DNA from: Pseudopedobacter alpinus
GTDB lineage: Bacteria > Bacteroidota > Bacteroidia > Sphingobacteriales > Sphingobacteriaceae
Reading direction: 5' to 3'
NCBI RefSeq assembly: GCF_042684645.1
Contig: NZ_JBHULV010000044.1
Location: forward strand, 80,918-144,917
DNA length: 64,000 bases
Part shown: in pieces, positions 1 to 8,672 of the stretch
Numbering within the stretch: position 1 is the stretch's first letter
How the letters are laid out: each line of letters opens with the position of its first letter
Notes under the pieces: model-generated
Seen by the model: the letters and a program-made list of their open reading frames with translations, nothing else
Databases searched by the model: none
Told to the model about the DNA's origin: nothing
Made by a program: the position numbers and the translations under genes

Positions 1-288
1 AAACCACCAATTGTACTAATTTCTAAATTTTTAAGTCCTAATTTCTCTTTCAAAAAAATGTTCTTAGATGGAAGGTTAACGGCATTGCTACAATGGCAAA
101 ATATTGATTTAGGAATAATGAATGAAAGCAACCGTCAAAGAACTACCACCTCTGGACCTGCTTTTTTTACCACCACTAATTACATTTATGAAACAGATGT
201 ACTGATGTTGAATTTAGGTTTTAACCTTAATAAGTTAACCAGAAAACTTAAATTGCCAGGAAGTGAATTTGGCGAAAAAGAATTTTAA
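1..288 (+). CDS. C-terminal end of an outer-membrane beta-barrel receptor (partial)
   Basis: The reading frame is open from base 1 of the window, so the gene starts upstream and only its last 95 residues are visible. The tail alternates polar and hydrophobic residues as in beta strands (ETDVLMLNLGFNLNKL), carries the short basic stretch KLTRKLKLPGSEFGEKEF and ends in phenylalanine, as outer-membrane barrels do. This ending resembles the Bacteroidota outer-membrane beta-barrel/TonB receptor-like family. The ATG at 58 is an internal methionine, not a start. Substrate cannot be told from the fragment. Confidence 0.7.
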   Translation, partial: KPPIVLISKFLSPNFSFKKMFLDGRLTALLQWQNIDLGIMNESNRQRTTTSGPAFFTTTNYIYETDVLMLNLGFNLNKLTRKLKLPGSEFGEKEF

Positions 289-413
289 TTTTTCTAGCTT
301 AGAGCAAAAAGCTATAAAATTGATTATGACAGTTAAAAATTAAATAGATAAAATTTTACGGCAAAAAAACGTTTTAACGTTGATTTTATAAACCAAAAAA
401 TATCATATTGCAA

Positions 414-1493
414 ATGAATAACCATATTTTAAAAAGTTTGTTCTTTATTGGAGCAGTAGGATTAATAGCCTGCAACCAAGATAAAAAAGTAGTAGAAAAT
501 ACTGATTCAGTATCAGTAGAACAAAATCTAAAAGTCGATATCCAATTTAATGGAGATACATCAACCAACGGGATGGTAAAAATTCCTGGTGGAACTTTTA
601 CAATGGGTGGAGATAATGAACAGGCAGACAAAGACGAATATCCAAAACATAAAGTAACAGTTGATGGCTTTTATATGGATGAACATGAAGTTACCAATGC
701 CCAGTTTCAAAAATTTGTTGACGCTACTGGCTATGTAACCACAGCAGAGAAAAAACCAGATTGGGAAGAATTAAAAATGCAATTGCCTCCAAATACGCCA
801 AAACCAGATGATAGCCAATTGGTAGCTGCATCATTAGTTTTTACCCCACCAAACCACTCTGTAGATTTAAATAATTATTCGCAATGGTGGAGCTGGGTGC
901 CAGGAGCAAGTTGGAGACACCCAGAAGGACCAAATAGTGATATTAAAGGAAAAGAAAACTACCCGGTAATTCATATTAGCTGGGATGATGCAATGGCTTA
1001 TTGTAAATGGACAGGCAAACGACTACCAACAGAAGCCGAATGGGAGTTTGCAGCAAGAGGTGGTTTACAAGAAAAAATTTACCCATGGGGAGATGAAAAT
1101 ATTGCAATAGGTAAGGCTAAAGCAAACTCTTGGGATGGGGCATTTCCAAATGCAAATTCGGAAAAAGATGGATTTAAGGATTTAGCACCTGTGAAACAAT
1201 TTGCACCAAATGGCTATAAATTATATGACATGGCGGGTAACGTTTGGGAATGGTGTGCTGATTGGTACAGAAACGATTATTATGAATACGTTAACAAACC
1301 AGAAGGTGTTAAAAATCCACAAGGTCCGGCAGATAGTTATGACCCTGATGAGCCTTATACACCTAAAAAAGTAGCAAGAGGAGGTTCTTTTATGTGTAAT
1401 GATAGTTATTGCTCTGGCTACAGAGTTGCAAGAAGAATGAAAAGTTCTTACGATTCTGGCTTAAGTAATATGGGATTTCGGTGTGTGAGATAA
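414..1493 (+). CDS. Lipoprotein of the formylglycine-generating enzyme (SUMF1) family
   Basis: A 359-residue protein with a lipoprotein signal (lipobox GLIAC, Cys20). The SUMF1/FGE fold covers about residues 60-359: it begins at VKIPGGTFTMGGDNEQ, has the family core ISWDDAMAYCKWTGKRLPTE and ends GFRCVR. Near the end is RGGSFMCNDSYC with Cys328 and Cys333, in the spacing of the copper-binding catalytic cysteine pair of true FGEs. Many Bacteroidota SUMF1 lipoproteins, such as the gliding proteins GldJ and GldK, lack this pair. The inferred role is oxidation of a sulfatase active-site Cys to formylglycine in the periplasm. No sulfatase gene is in the window, so the client must be elsewhere. The ATG at 414 is preferred over an in-frame TTG at 408 because it gives a clean signal peptide. 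Confidence 0.85.
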   Translation: MNNHILKSLFFIGAVGLIACNQDKKVVENTDSVSVEQNLKVDIQFNGDTSTNGMVKIPGGTFTMGGDNEQADKDEYPKHKVTVDGFYMDEHEVTNAQFQKFVDATGYVTTAEKKPDWEELKMQLPPNTPKPDDSQLVAASLVFTPPNHSVDLNNYSQWWSWVPGASWRHPEGPNSDIKGKENYPVIHISWDDAMAYCKWTGKRLPTEAEWEFAARGGLQEKIYPWGDENIAIGKAKANSWDGAFPNANSEKDGFKDLAPVKQFAPNGYKLYDMAGNVWEWCADWYRNDYYEYVNKPEGVKNPQGPADSYDPDEPYTPKKVARGGSFMCNDSYCSGYRVARRMKSSYDSGLSNMGFRCVR

Positions 1494-1795
1494 CCTAAAA
1501 AATTAATAAAGACCAAATAACTATTATTTGGCTCATTTTTAAAGATTAATCCAGTTTTTAGTTTTTGTTGTTAAACATTTAACTAATTAGTTATTCCTTA
1601 AAAACCATTTAAAAAATTGATAATAAGGAGTTTAATTTATATTTTATTTATTTTTAGTTGCAGGATTCTGTATATCTAACCTAGAAACCTTGCAGATTAA
1701 AACTATGTTAGCAAAAAAAAATACGTCAAACCAGTCGAGTTTTTTCTCATAAAAAGACACATTAAGTACTAAGTACCCACTTTATATTTTAGCTA

Positions 1796-2030
1796 ACTGT
1801 ACAACAGTTTGAGACGGCGTTTAGTCCTCTGTATTGTCTTGATAACGGTTGTCTCGCAAAACCAATCCGCTTGATGGTAGGCTTGTTGATGCTTAAGCAT
1901 ATCCGTAATATTTCTTATAAAAGTATCGTGGAACAATGGTCTGATAATCTGTGCTATAAATAATTCTGCGGTTTGCAGGAGTTTATTGAGACAGTTCCCT
2001 GCGAAGCTTCAGAGTTGGTTCATTTGCGAA
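1796..2030 (+). pseudogene. Transposase N-terminal remnant (DUF772, IS5/IS1182-like)
   Basis: Frame 2 reads QQFETAFSPLYCLDNGCLAK, then PIRLMVGLLMLKHIRNISYK, then SIVEQWSDNLCYK, an in-frame TAA near 1958, and FCGLQEFIETVPCEASELVH. This is the conserved N-terminal DUF772 region of IS5/IS1182-type transposases, which usually continues as HFRKRIG. The frame is cut at that point and runs into chitinase-like sequence. No catalytic DDE part and no terminal inverted repeats were found. Bases 1494-1795 before it hold no gene that I can support. Confidence 0.75.
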
Positions 2031-2760
2031 AGATTGTAAACGGCTGGTAGATGAATTCAAACTTGATGGTATCGATATTGATTGGGGATATCCTACAGCA
2101 GATTATGCTAAATTATCTCTACAAGACCCAATGATAATGATGACTTTACATTACTAATAAGTGGAATTAAGAAAGAAATTGGAAAATATAAACTGCTTAT
2201 TTCAGCAACAATTACAAGTGTTCAAAACATAAATTTTAAAAATATAAGAGCCTGTTACAATTTGTATTGTAAAAATATTTATAGATTATTTTTGAGCGAA
2301 AGGAGACAAACTTTGTAGAGATAGCCGAAAGCTATCTCGAAAACTGCTTTAGCGCTCTTGAGTTCCTTTTTTTAAAAAAAGTAACGTATCGAAAAAATTT
2401 AACGATTTGTAGCCAAAAATAAGCATAAACAAATTATTAGATAAATTTTAAACAGGCTCTAATAAATGATGTTGATTTTGTTAACATCATGGCATACGTC
2501 ATGGCTTCTGCACCTTTTCATCACTCTGGTTTGTATAAGTAAAAATTCACCAAAGACGTATCGGTAGCTGATGCTGTTAATATGTATATTAAAGCCGGAG
2601 TTCCCGTTCATAAATTAGTACTAGGTATTCCCTTTTACAGTAGAGGTGATAAACAATAGGTTGTTTTATAGATTATAATATGCTTATAAAATTATATGCT
2701 TATCTAGAAAAGTGCGACGAAATTGCAAAAGCACCATATTTAATAAATGAAAAGGGCTAA
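2024..2760 (+). pseudogene. GH18 chitinase pseudogene, split by a small mobile element
   Basis: Pieces of a GH18 chitinase lie in order: FAKDCKRLVDEFKLDGIDID followed by WGYPTA (2027-2107); after a frameshift, a stretch around ISGIKKEIGKYKLLISATIT (2135-2247); after the inserted element, NDVDFVNIMAYVM (2466-2504); then AVNMYIKAGVPVHKLVLGIP and FYSRG (2575-2650); and AKAPYLINEKG (2727-2759). The GH18 signature is DxxDxDxE; here the catalytic Glu has become Gly (DGIDIDWG). Stops follow at about 2540, 2657 and 2758. The gene is therefore dead on several counts. It sits just before a beta-glucan PUL, which fits a former chitin-plus-glucan locus. Confidence 0.8.
2248..2459. mobile_element. 212-bp MITE-like element with terminal inverted repeats and TAA duplication
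   Basis: The ends are GAGCCTGTT (2248-2256) and AACAGGCTC (2451-2459), perfect inverted repeats that extend imperfectly inward. Both sides are flanked by TAA (2245-2247 and 2460-2462), a candidate 3-bp target duplication. Removing the element and one TAA joins the flanking chitinase codons in frame, giving FKNIINDVDFVNIMAY. It carries no transposase frame. GAGCCTGTT-type ends with TNA duplications are, from memory, typical of some IS5-family groups, so it may be mobilised by such an element; that link is inference. Confidence 0.8.
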
Positions 2761-2864
2761 TTTGTTTGTTCTTGCATATTTTAGATTTAGCAATCGATTC
2801 AATTAACCACATTACATTGATTTTTAAAATATGTTAATTTTTTTAAAAAATATTTAGAATTCTC

Positions 2865-2895
2865 TTTGTTAATACATGTATTTAAACTTAATTTG
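2865..2895 (+). promoter_or_regulatory. Candidate Bacteroidota housekeeping promoter for the PUL sigma factor
   Basis: TTTG at 2865-2868, 19 bases, then TTAATTTG at 2888-2895. The Bacteroidota consensus is TTTG, 19-21 bases, TAnnTTTG, so the second box has one mismatch. It lies about 170 bases before the sigma gene start. Confidence 0.35.
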
Positions 2896-3066
2896 TGAAA
2901 AGTAATACAGATTTTAATTGAAAAAATCTTTTACTACTAACCCATTATTTATAAACTGATAAGTAGATTTTTCTTAGCCTTGAATGTGCAATTTTCACAG
3001 CGCTAGGTCATTTTTTTAAAAAATGAAGAATGGATTAATTTACAACAAACAAGATTTGCTTTTTTA

Positions 3067-3660
3067 ATGATTAAAGAGATACAAGTATTAGATGATCTTT
3101 TGCTTTTAAAACGTGTTTCGTTAAAAGACCAGCTGGCTTTTGCCGAGCTCTATAATCGTTATCGTAAAAAAGTTTATACATATTCTCTTAAAATTTTAAA
3201 ATATCCAGATAGAGCGGAAGATATTGTTCACGAAATTTTTCTTACCATTTGGCAACACGACAATTTAGAGAGCATTTTAAATTTGGATGCTTATTTAAGA
3301 GTTGTTACCCGCAATCATACCTTAAAATTATTGAGAAGGCAGCAACTCGAGTTAAAGTCAAACAAATGCATGTTTGTGGGTTGGCAAGAAGTTCATAACG
3401 AAACTGAGCAAGAAATTTTATTAAAGGATACAAATGCACAATTAGTTCAAGGAATAGACAAACTTCCTCCACAACAAAAAAAGGTATATCAACTTTGCCG
3501 CGAACAAGGCTTAAAGTATGAGGAAGCAGCAGAGCAACTATCTATTTCTAGGCTTACCGTTAAAACCCACATGCAACACGCTTTAAGATTTTTAAGAACT
3601 TATCTTACCCAACATACTGATGTTATAGGGCTTTTATTGTTCCTAAAATTCTTTTTTTAA
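3067..3660 (+). CDS. ECF RNA polymerase sigma factor of the FecI-like Bacteroidota PUL type
   Basis: A 197-residue sigma-70-like protein. Region 2 lies at about residues 18-85 (FAELYNRYRKKVYTYSLKIL, then RAEDIVHEIFLTIW). Region 4 lies at about 135-182 (LPPQQKKVYQLCREQGLKYE, then the helix-turn-helix QLSISRLTVKTHMQHALRFL). Family members partner with a FecR anti-sigma factor and a TonB receptor carrying an STN domain: substrate in the receptor triggers release of the sigma factor, which then transcribes the PUL. Both partners follow directly. It is the only transcription regulator inside the PUL, so it probably controls the locus from the first susC-like gene onward. Confidence 0.93.
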   Translation: MIKEIQVLDDLLLLKRVSLKDQLAFAELYNRYRKKVYTYSLKILKYPDRAEDIVHEIFLTIWQHDNLESILNLDAYLRVVTRNHTLKLLRRQQLELKSNKCMFVGWQEVHNETEQEILLKDTNAQLVQGIDKLPPQQKKVYQLCREQGLKYEEAAEQLSISRLTVKTHMQHALRFLRTYLTQHTDVIGLLLFLKFFF

Positions 3661-3753
3661 TTTTTTTCAATTCTTACTACTCCATAGTTTATTCTCGCGG
3701 GTCTTTGTTAAAAAGGGGAATGTTACACCTAAGCGCATTTCTTTTTATAACCA

Positions 3754-4962
3754 ATGAATAAAAACCGAATAACCCTTTTATACAAAAAATATTTGGCTGA
3801 CGATTGTACAGCCGAAGAATTGAATGAACTGAAATCATTGATGTCAGATAATGACCATCAAGAGGAAATCAGCAATTTACTTGACGAAACTTGGGTTAAT
3901 TTAACTGATAGTGAACTGATAGATTTTTCTGAAAGCAACTCAACCGCTATATTCAATAAAATTGTTAATTCTGATAAAAAAGAGAATAAACAGCGGTTTA
4001 TTTGGATGAAATATGCTGCTGCAATTTTGGTAATGCTAGGTTTAGGAGCATCAATATGGATGTACAACTTTAAAGAAAACACAGTGCTTCCTACAAAAAA
4101 CACAGCGAAAGTAATACCGGAAATTAAGCCTGGTAGCAACAAAGCAACTTTAACTTTAGACAACGGGAGTAAAATTGATTTAGAGAAACAAGGAATTGTT
4201 GTGGTTAATAACAAGGTTAATTATTCTGACGGAAGCTTATTGATGAGTGCTGAAAATGAACAAGGACTCCTTAACCAAACCCAATACCTTTCTTTAAATA
4301 CACCATGCGGCGGCGAATACCAAGTGGAATTGTCTGACGGTACAAAGGTTTGGTTAAATGCCGACAGCCGTTTAAGATATCCTGTTGATTTTGAAAAAGA
4401 CAAACGTGTGGTAGAATTAGAAGGTGAAGCTTATTTTGAAGTTGCTAAAATGAGTGAAAAGCCTTTTATAGTTAAAACTGAAAATCAAGAAGTGAAAGTG
4501 TTGGGTACACATTTTAATATTAATTCTTACGGTTACGATAAAGGTATTAAAACCACGCTATTGGAAGGTAGTATAATGGTGAGTAGAACATTGAAAAATG
4601 GAGGTATGCGAAATCCGCAGTCTCGTATGCTAGTGCCGGGCGAACAATCTTATGTAAGCGAAAATCTAAAAGCAATTTCAGTTAAAAAAGTAAACACTAC
4701 CGAAGCAGTTGATTGGAAAGAAGGCTTGTTCATTTTTAATGATGAACCTATACAAAGCATTACTAAACGTCTGGAAAAATGGTATAGTGTAAAATTTGTA
4801 TATGATAAAAATGAAGACTTTTCAAAAGTGCGTTTTGCTGGAAACTACGCCAGAAGTAAAAGTTTAAATAATTTGTTGAACAATATAGCGCTTACTGGTC
4901 TTGTCCAATTCAAGGTAGAGGGCAGCGGGAAAGAAAGGAGGATTATGGTAACTAATTACTAA
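3754..4962 (+). CDS. FecR-type anti-sigma factor
   Basis: A 402-residue inner-membrane protein. The N-terminal part (about 1-80) is cytoplasmic and would hold the sigma factor. One membrane segment follows at about 86-107 (AAAILVMLGLGASIWMYNF). The periplasmic FecR domain starts near residue 180 (TPCGGEYQVELSDGTKVWLN, then ELEGEAYFEVAK), and a DUF4974-type C-terminal domain lies at about 330-400 (EPIQSITKRLEKWYSVKFVY). It relays the state of the STN-bearing receptor to the sigma factor. It begins 93 bases after the sigma gene and is probably co-transcribed with it. Confidence 0.93.
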   Translation: MNKNRITLLYKKYLADDCTAEELNELKSLMSDNDHQEEISNLLDETWVNLTDSELIDFSESNSTAIFNKIVNSDKKENKQRFIWMKYAAAILVMLGLGASIWMYNFKENTVLPTKNTAKVIPEIKPGSNKATLTLDNGSKIDLEKQGIVVVNNKVNYSDGSLLMSAENEQGLLNQTQYLSLNTPCGGEYQVELSDGTKVWLNADSRLRYPVDFEKDKRVVELEGEAYFEVAKMSEKPFIVKTENQEVKVLGTHFNINSYGYDKGIKTTLLEGSIMVSRTLKNGGMRNPQSRMLVPGEQSYVSENLKAISVKKVNTTEAVDWKEGLFIFNDEPIQSITKRLEKWYSVKFVYDKNEDFSKVRFAGNYARSKSLNNLLNNIALTGLVQFKVEGSGKERRIMVTNY

Positions 4963-4982
4963 AACGTATTTCATTAAAATGA

Positions 4983-5010
4983 ATTCAGGAGTGTTGGCGC
5001 ACCCCTGAAT
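4983..5010 (+). other. Hairpin between fecR and the first susC-like gene
   Basis: ATTCAGG (4983-4989) and CCTGAAT (5004-5010) are perfect inverted repeats around a 14-base loop. No T run follows, so this is not a standard terminator. It could attenuate or process the transcript between the regulators and the transport genes. Confidence 0.4.
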
Positions 5011-5079
5011 CAGCAATCAAAGATTGCATGGGCATCAAAGACTAAATTAAACGAACCTAAATCTAAACACCCATTTCAA

Positions 5080-8000
5080 ATGTATAAAAAAATTTCGGTA
5101 TGGTCATGCTGGACGCATGTGTGCTGTCCAAACAAATATTTAATTGTTATGAAACTGACTGTTATGTTATTAACAGTTGTTTTTTTGCAGACAGCAACTG
5201 CTGGCTTCGCCCAGAAGGTCAACCTGGACATCAAGAAAACAGCTGTAGAAGATGTATTATATCAATTAACCAAACAAACCGGCTATAGCTTTATTGCTGA
5301 TGCTGATTTACTAAAAAAACTTAACCCAGTAACCATTAATGTTAGAGGAGCATCTTTAGAAACCGTCTTGCGAAAAATGTTTTCTTCAGGTCGTTTCGAG
5401 ATCATGTTTAACGAAAGTGAAACCGTAGTGATCAAAGAGCGAGTATTTCCTCCTATTGATGTTAAAGGAAGAGTTCTTGATGAAAGTGGCAATCCTCTGC
5501 CCGGAGTTTCAGTAACCAGAAAAGGAACTAATTCTGGCACCCTTACAGATATTAACGGTAATTTTTTACTTAGCAATGTAGCTTCAGACGGGGTATTGGT
5601 GTTCTCTTTTATGGGAATGAAGAGCCAAGAAGTTAGCTTAAACGGACGGACGCAGATTGCTATAACCTTATTAGCGCAAACAATCAACATGGATGAGTTG
5701 GTGGTGGTTGGTTACGGACAACAGAAAAAAGAATCTGTTGTTGGGGCAATATCCACTATTAACTCTAAAGAATTAGTGCAATCACCCGTTGCAAATATAA
5801 GCAATGCCTTAGCAGGACGACTATCAGGGTTAGTTGCTGTTCAGGAAAGTGGTAAACCAGGCTCAGATGAATCCGCATTATACATTCGTGGTGTGGGTAC
5901 CTATACTGGTGAAAACTCACCTTTAATAATGGTTGATGGAATTGCCAGAGACACTTATAATGATATCGACGCTAATGAAATAGAAACCATCAGTATATTA
6001 AAAGATGCTTCTGCTACAGCAGTTTACGGAGTTAGAGGTGCAAATGGAGTAATCTTAATTACCACCAAACGCGGTAAACTAGGTGCTCCAAAAGTGAGTG
6101 CTTCAGTACAAACAGCAATTTCTGAATTTACAAATATGCCCAATTTTGTGAATTCTTATGATTTTGCAACTTTACTAAACGAACGAAGCTATCAAACCTA
6201 TTGGATTAACCACGCTAACGATGCTGATATTGTAACATGGAGCGATTTTGTTAAAAAGCGTGATAATAACTGGATAAACGAATCAAGTGTTTATTACTCT
6301 CCAGAAGATTTAAAATATTACCAGAACGCCAACACACCAACGCTGGCTAACGGGCAACCAAATCCGTATTACGATCCCTATTTTCATCCCGATCAAAACT
6401 GGACAGATCAGATTTTTAGACAATTTGCACCACAGACTCAGGTTAATGCCAACCTAACCGGTGGTACAGAATCTTTAAAGTACTTTCTTTCTTTAGGATA
6501 TTTAACGCAGGGTGGCTTGTTTAAAACTGATTATATGACATTCTCTGATGAGATGGATTTCAAAAAAGACCGCTACAATTTACGTGGTAATTTTGATTTT
6601 GATGTCAACAAAAATTTCAGGATTTCAGTTGATATGGGTACGCAATTTATTACCATAAACGGTATGGACAACGACAATTACACTTGGGAAAAACGCATCC
6701 TTTGGTCTTCGCCGTTAGCATCTGCCGGACTGGTTGATGGAAAATTTGTTCTTCCTTTTAACAATCAAAACCCAGCTTTAAATCCATTGTACTCTGTAGC
6801 CAATGATAACAATTTCAATACTACTAATAACAGTATCCTTAACTCTTCCATACGTTTAAGCCATAAATTGGATTTTATCACAAAAGGGTTGTCCGCAAAC
6901 GGGCGGGCCGCTTATGATAGCTATTTCTCTAGCAGAACCGGAGGAAGTTTTAAGCCTTTACTTTATGGTTTAAGAGAAAATCCTAACGGAGATAAGTTAG
7001 ATCCTCTTTTTGTCCAGTTGAACGAAGTAACTCCTGCACAACGGTGGAACGATTGGTACAACGGAAAATGGAGGAAAATTTATGGCGAGCTGTCTTTAAA
7101 CTATGCAAGAGACTTTGGAAAACATGGTGTTTCTGGTCTGGTGTTATATAACATGGAGAAAAAGTATGATCCGGACTTATCCTATAATCTACCTCATGCT
7201 TATTTGGGTGTTGTTGGTAGGGTAACTTATAATTACAACAACAGGTATTTTGCTGAGTACAATATGGGTTATAATGGATCAGAAAACTTCCCAGAAGGTA
7301 AAAGATTTGGCTTTTTGCCTGCTTACTCTGCTGGCTGGATACCAAGTAACGAAGCTTTCTTTCCTAAAAACGACTATGTAACCTATTTAAAAATTAGAGG
7401 CTCTGTAGGTAAAGTGGGTAACGATAGGATTAATATTAACGGAAGCCAAAATGCCGCTCGTTACTTGTACTTACCAGATACTTGGAGTTACAATGGGGGT
7501 TACACTTTTGGAACGCTTAACGATAGAAACTATGTACAAGGTGCCAACGAAAGTGTAATTGGAAACCCGAACGTAACTTGGGAAACTGCTACAAAATCTA
7601 ATATCGGTTTAGAACTTCATCTGCTAAAAGACAAAATATCTATCATATACGATCACTTTAATGAGCATAGAAAAGATATTCTATCTTACAAAGGCACCAT
7701 CCCAGGTATTGTTCAAGCTACTTTGCCACCTTACAACTTAGGTGAAGTTAAAAACTGGGGTAATGAGCTAGAAGTGAGCTATCGTGATAGTTACAATAAG
7801 TTCAATTACTGGATCAAAGGAAACGCATCAAACACTAAAAATGAAATTATTTTTAGGGATGAAGCCATTATCCCAGGTTTGGAGTATCAAGCCCAAACAG
7901 GTAATCCAATCAATCAACCCTTAATTTTACAAGCAGATGGTCTTTATACTTCGTGGGCGGATCTTTACCAAATAGATGGTAACGGTAATCCGATTTTGGC

Positions 8001-8658
8001 AAGCCCTATTCCGGCTTTAAACAAAAACGGAGAATCTTATGTGAACGAATCGGGTAAAACAGTTTATCAAAAAGATCTCGGTTATTCTGGCGTAGCCTTA
8101 CAGCCTGGGGAAGTTAAATTGATTGATGTTAATGAAGATGGTGTCATCAACGAAAAAGACCGCACCAGAACAGGCTATAGCGACATCCCTAGGTTTGCTT
8201 ACGGTATATCTTTCGGTTTTGAATTTAAGGGATTTGATTTTTCAACTTTATTACAAGGTGTTTCTGGAGTGTCTAGATATGCGATGAGTGACGGTAATGC
8301 GCATTTTAACAAGCAACAGTCTTTGTTCGATGTGGATAAAAACAGATTTACATTGGAGCGCTATAATAACGGAGAGAGAATTGATTTTCCAATAGCTGCT
8401 TATAACCAAGCCGCCGCCCGCAGTACTTATTTCCAAAAAAATACCGATTACTTAAGATTGAAAAACTTAGAAGTAGGTTATACTATACAAAAAAGTTTTC
8501 TTAAAAGAGTTGGTATTCAGTCTGCTAGAATATATGTAAACGGGAATAACCTTTACACTTGGTCTCCAAACTCACTTTGGGGCGAACCCGAGAATTTAGG
8601 TTACATCGGGTATCCTATTACCCGTACCTATAACATGGGTGTTAACATCAATTTTTAA
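5080..8658 (+). CDS. SusC-like TonB-dependent transporter with STN signalling domain
   Basis: A 1192-residue outer-membrane receptor. After a long N-terminal leader (about 1-45, hydrophobic core LTVMLLTVVFLQTATAGFA) come an STN/secretin-N domain at about 50-110 (AVEDVLYQLTKQTGYSFIAD), a CarboxypepD_reg-like domain at about 127-205 (GRVLDESGNPLPGVSVTRKG), the SusC entry motif VVVGYGQQKKESVVGAISTI, the plug (LSGLVAVQESGKPGSDESAL; ILKDASATAVYGVRGANGVI) and a barrel ending NMGVNINF. It imports glycan fragments with its SusD partner. The STN domain marks it as the sensor that talks to FecR. The susD-like gene follows 14 bases later. Confidence 0.95.
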   Translation: MYKKISVWSCWTHVCCPNKYLIVMKLTVMLLTVVFLQTATAGFAQKVNLDIKKTAVEDVLYQLTKQTGYSFIADADLLKKLNPVTINVRGASLETVLRKMFSSGRFEIMFNESETVVIKERVFPPIDVKGRVLDESGNPLPGVSVTRKGTNSGTLTDINGNFLLSNVASDGVLVFSFMGMKSQEVSLNGRTQIAITLLAQTINMDELVVVGYGQQKKESVVGAISTINSKELVQSPVANISNALAGRLSGLVAVQESGKPGSDESALYIRGVGTYTGENSPLIMVDGIARDTYNDIDANEIETISILKDASATAVYGVRGANGVILITTKRGKLGAPKVSASVQTAISEFTNMPNFVNSYDFATLLNERSYQTYWINHANDADIVTWSDFVKKRDNNWINESSVYYSPEDLKYYQNANTPTLANGQPNPYYDPYFHPDQNWTDQIFRQFAPQTQVNANLTGGTESLKYFLSLGYLTQGGLFKTDYMTFSDEMDFKKDRYNLRGNFDFDVNKNFRISVDMGTQFITINGMDNDNYTWEKRILWSSPLASAGLVDGKFVLPFNNQNPALNPLYSVANDNNFNTTNNSILNSSIRLSHKLDFITKGLSANGRAAYDSYFSSRTGGSFKPLLYGLRENPNGDKLDPLFVQLNEVTPAQRWNDWYNGKWRKIYGELSLNYARDFGKHGVSGLVLYNMEKKYDPDLSYNLPHAYLGVVGRVTYNYNNRYFAEYNMGYNGSENFPEGKRFGFLPAYSAGWIPSNEAFFPKNDYVTYLKIRGSVGKVGNDRININGSQNAARYLYLPDTWSYNGGYTFGTLNDRNYVQGANESVIGNPNVTWETATKSNIGLELHLLKDKISIIYDHFNEHRKDILSYKGTIPGIVQATLPPYNLGEVKNWGNELEVSYRDSYNKFNYWIKGNASNTKNEIIFRDEAIIPGLEYQAQTGNPINQPLILQADGLYTSWADLYQIDGNGNPILASPIPALNKNGESYVNESGKTVYQKDLGYSGVALQPGEVKLIDVNEDGVINEKDRTRTGYSDIPRFAYGISFGFEFKGFDFSTLLQGVSGVSRYAMSDGNAHFNKQQSLFDVDKNRFTLERYNNGERIDFPIAAYNQAAARSTYFQKNTDYLRLKNLEVGYTIQKSFLKRVGIQSARIYVNGNNLYTWSPNSLWGEPENLGYIGYPITRTYNMGVNINF

Positions 8659-8672
8659 CCAATAAAAAAGAC

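Noticed and set aside
408..413. TTG start two codons before the FGE-like gene's ATG
   Set aside because: The ATG at 414 gives the better signal peptide and is the commoner start codon.
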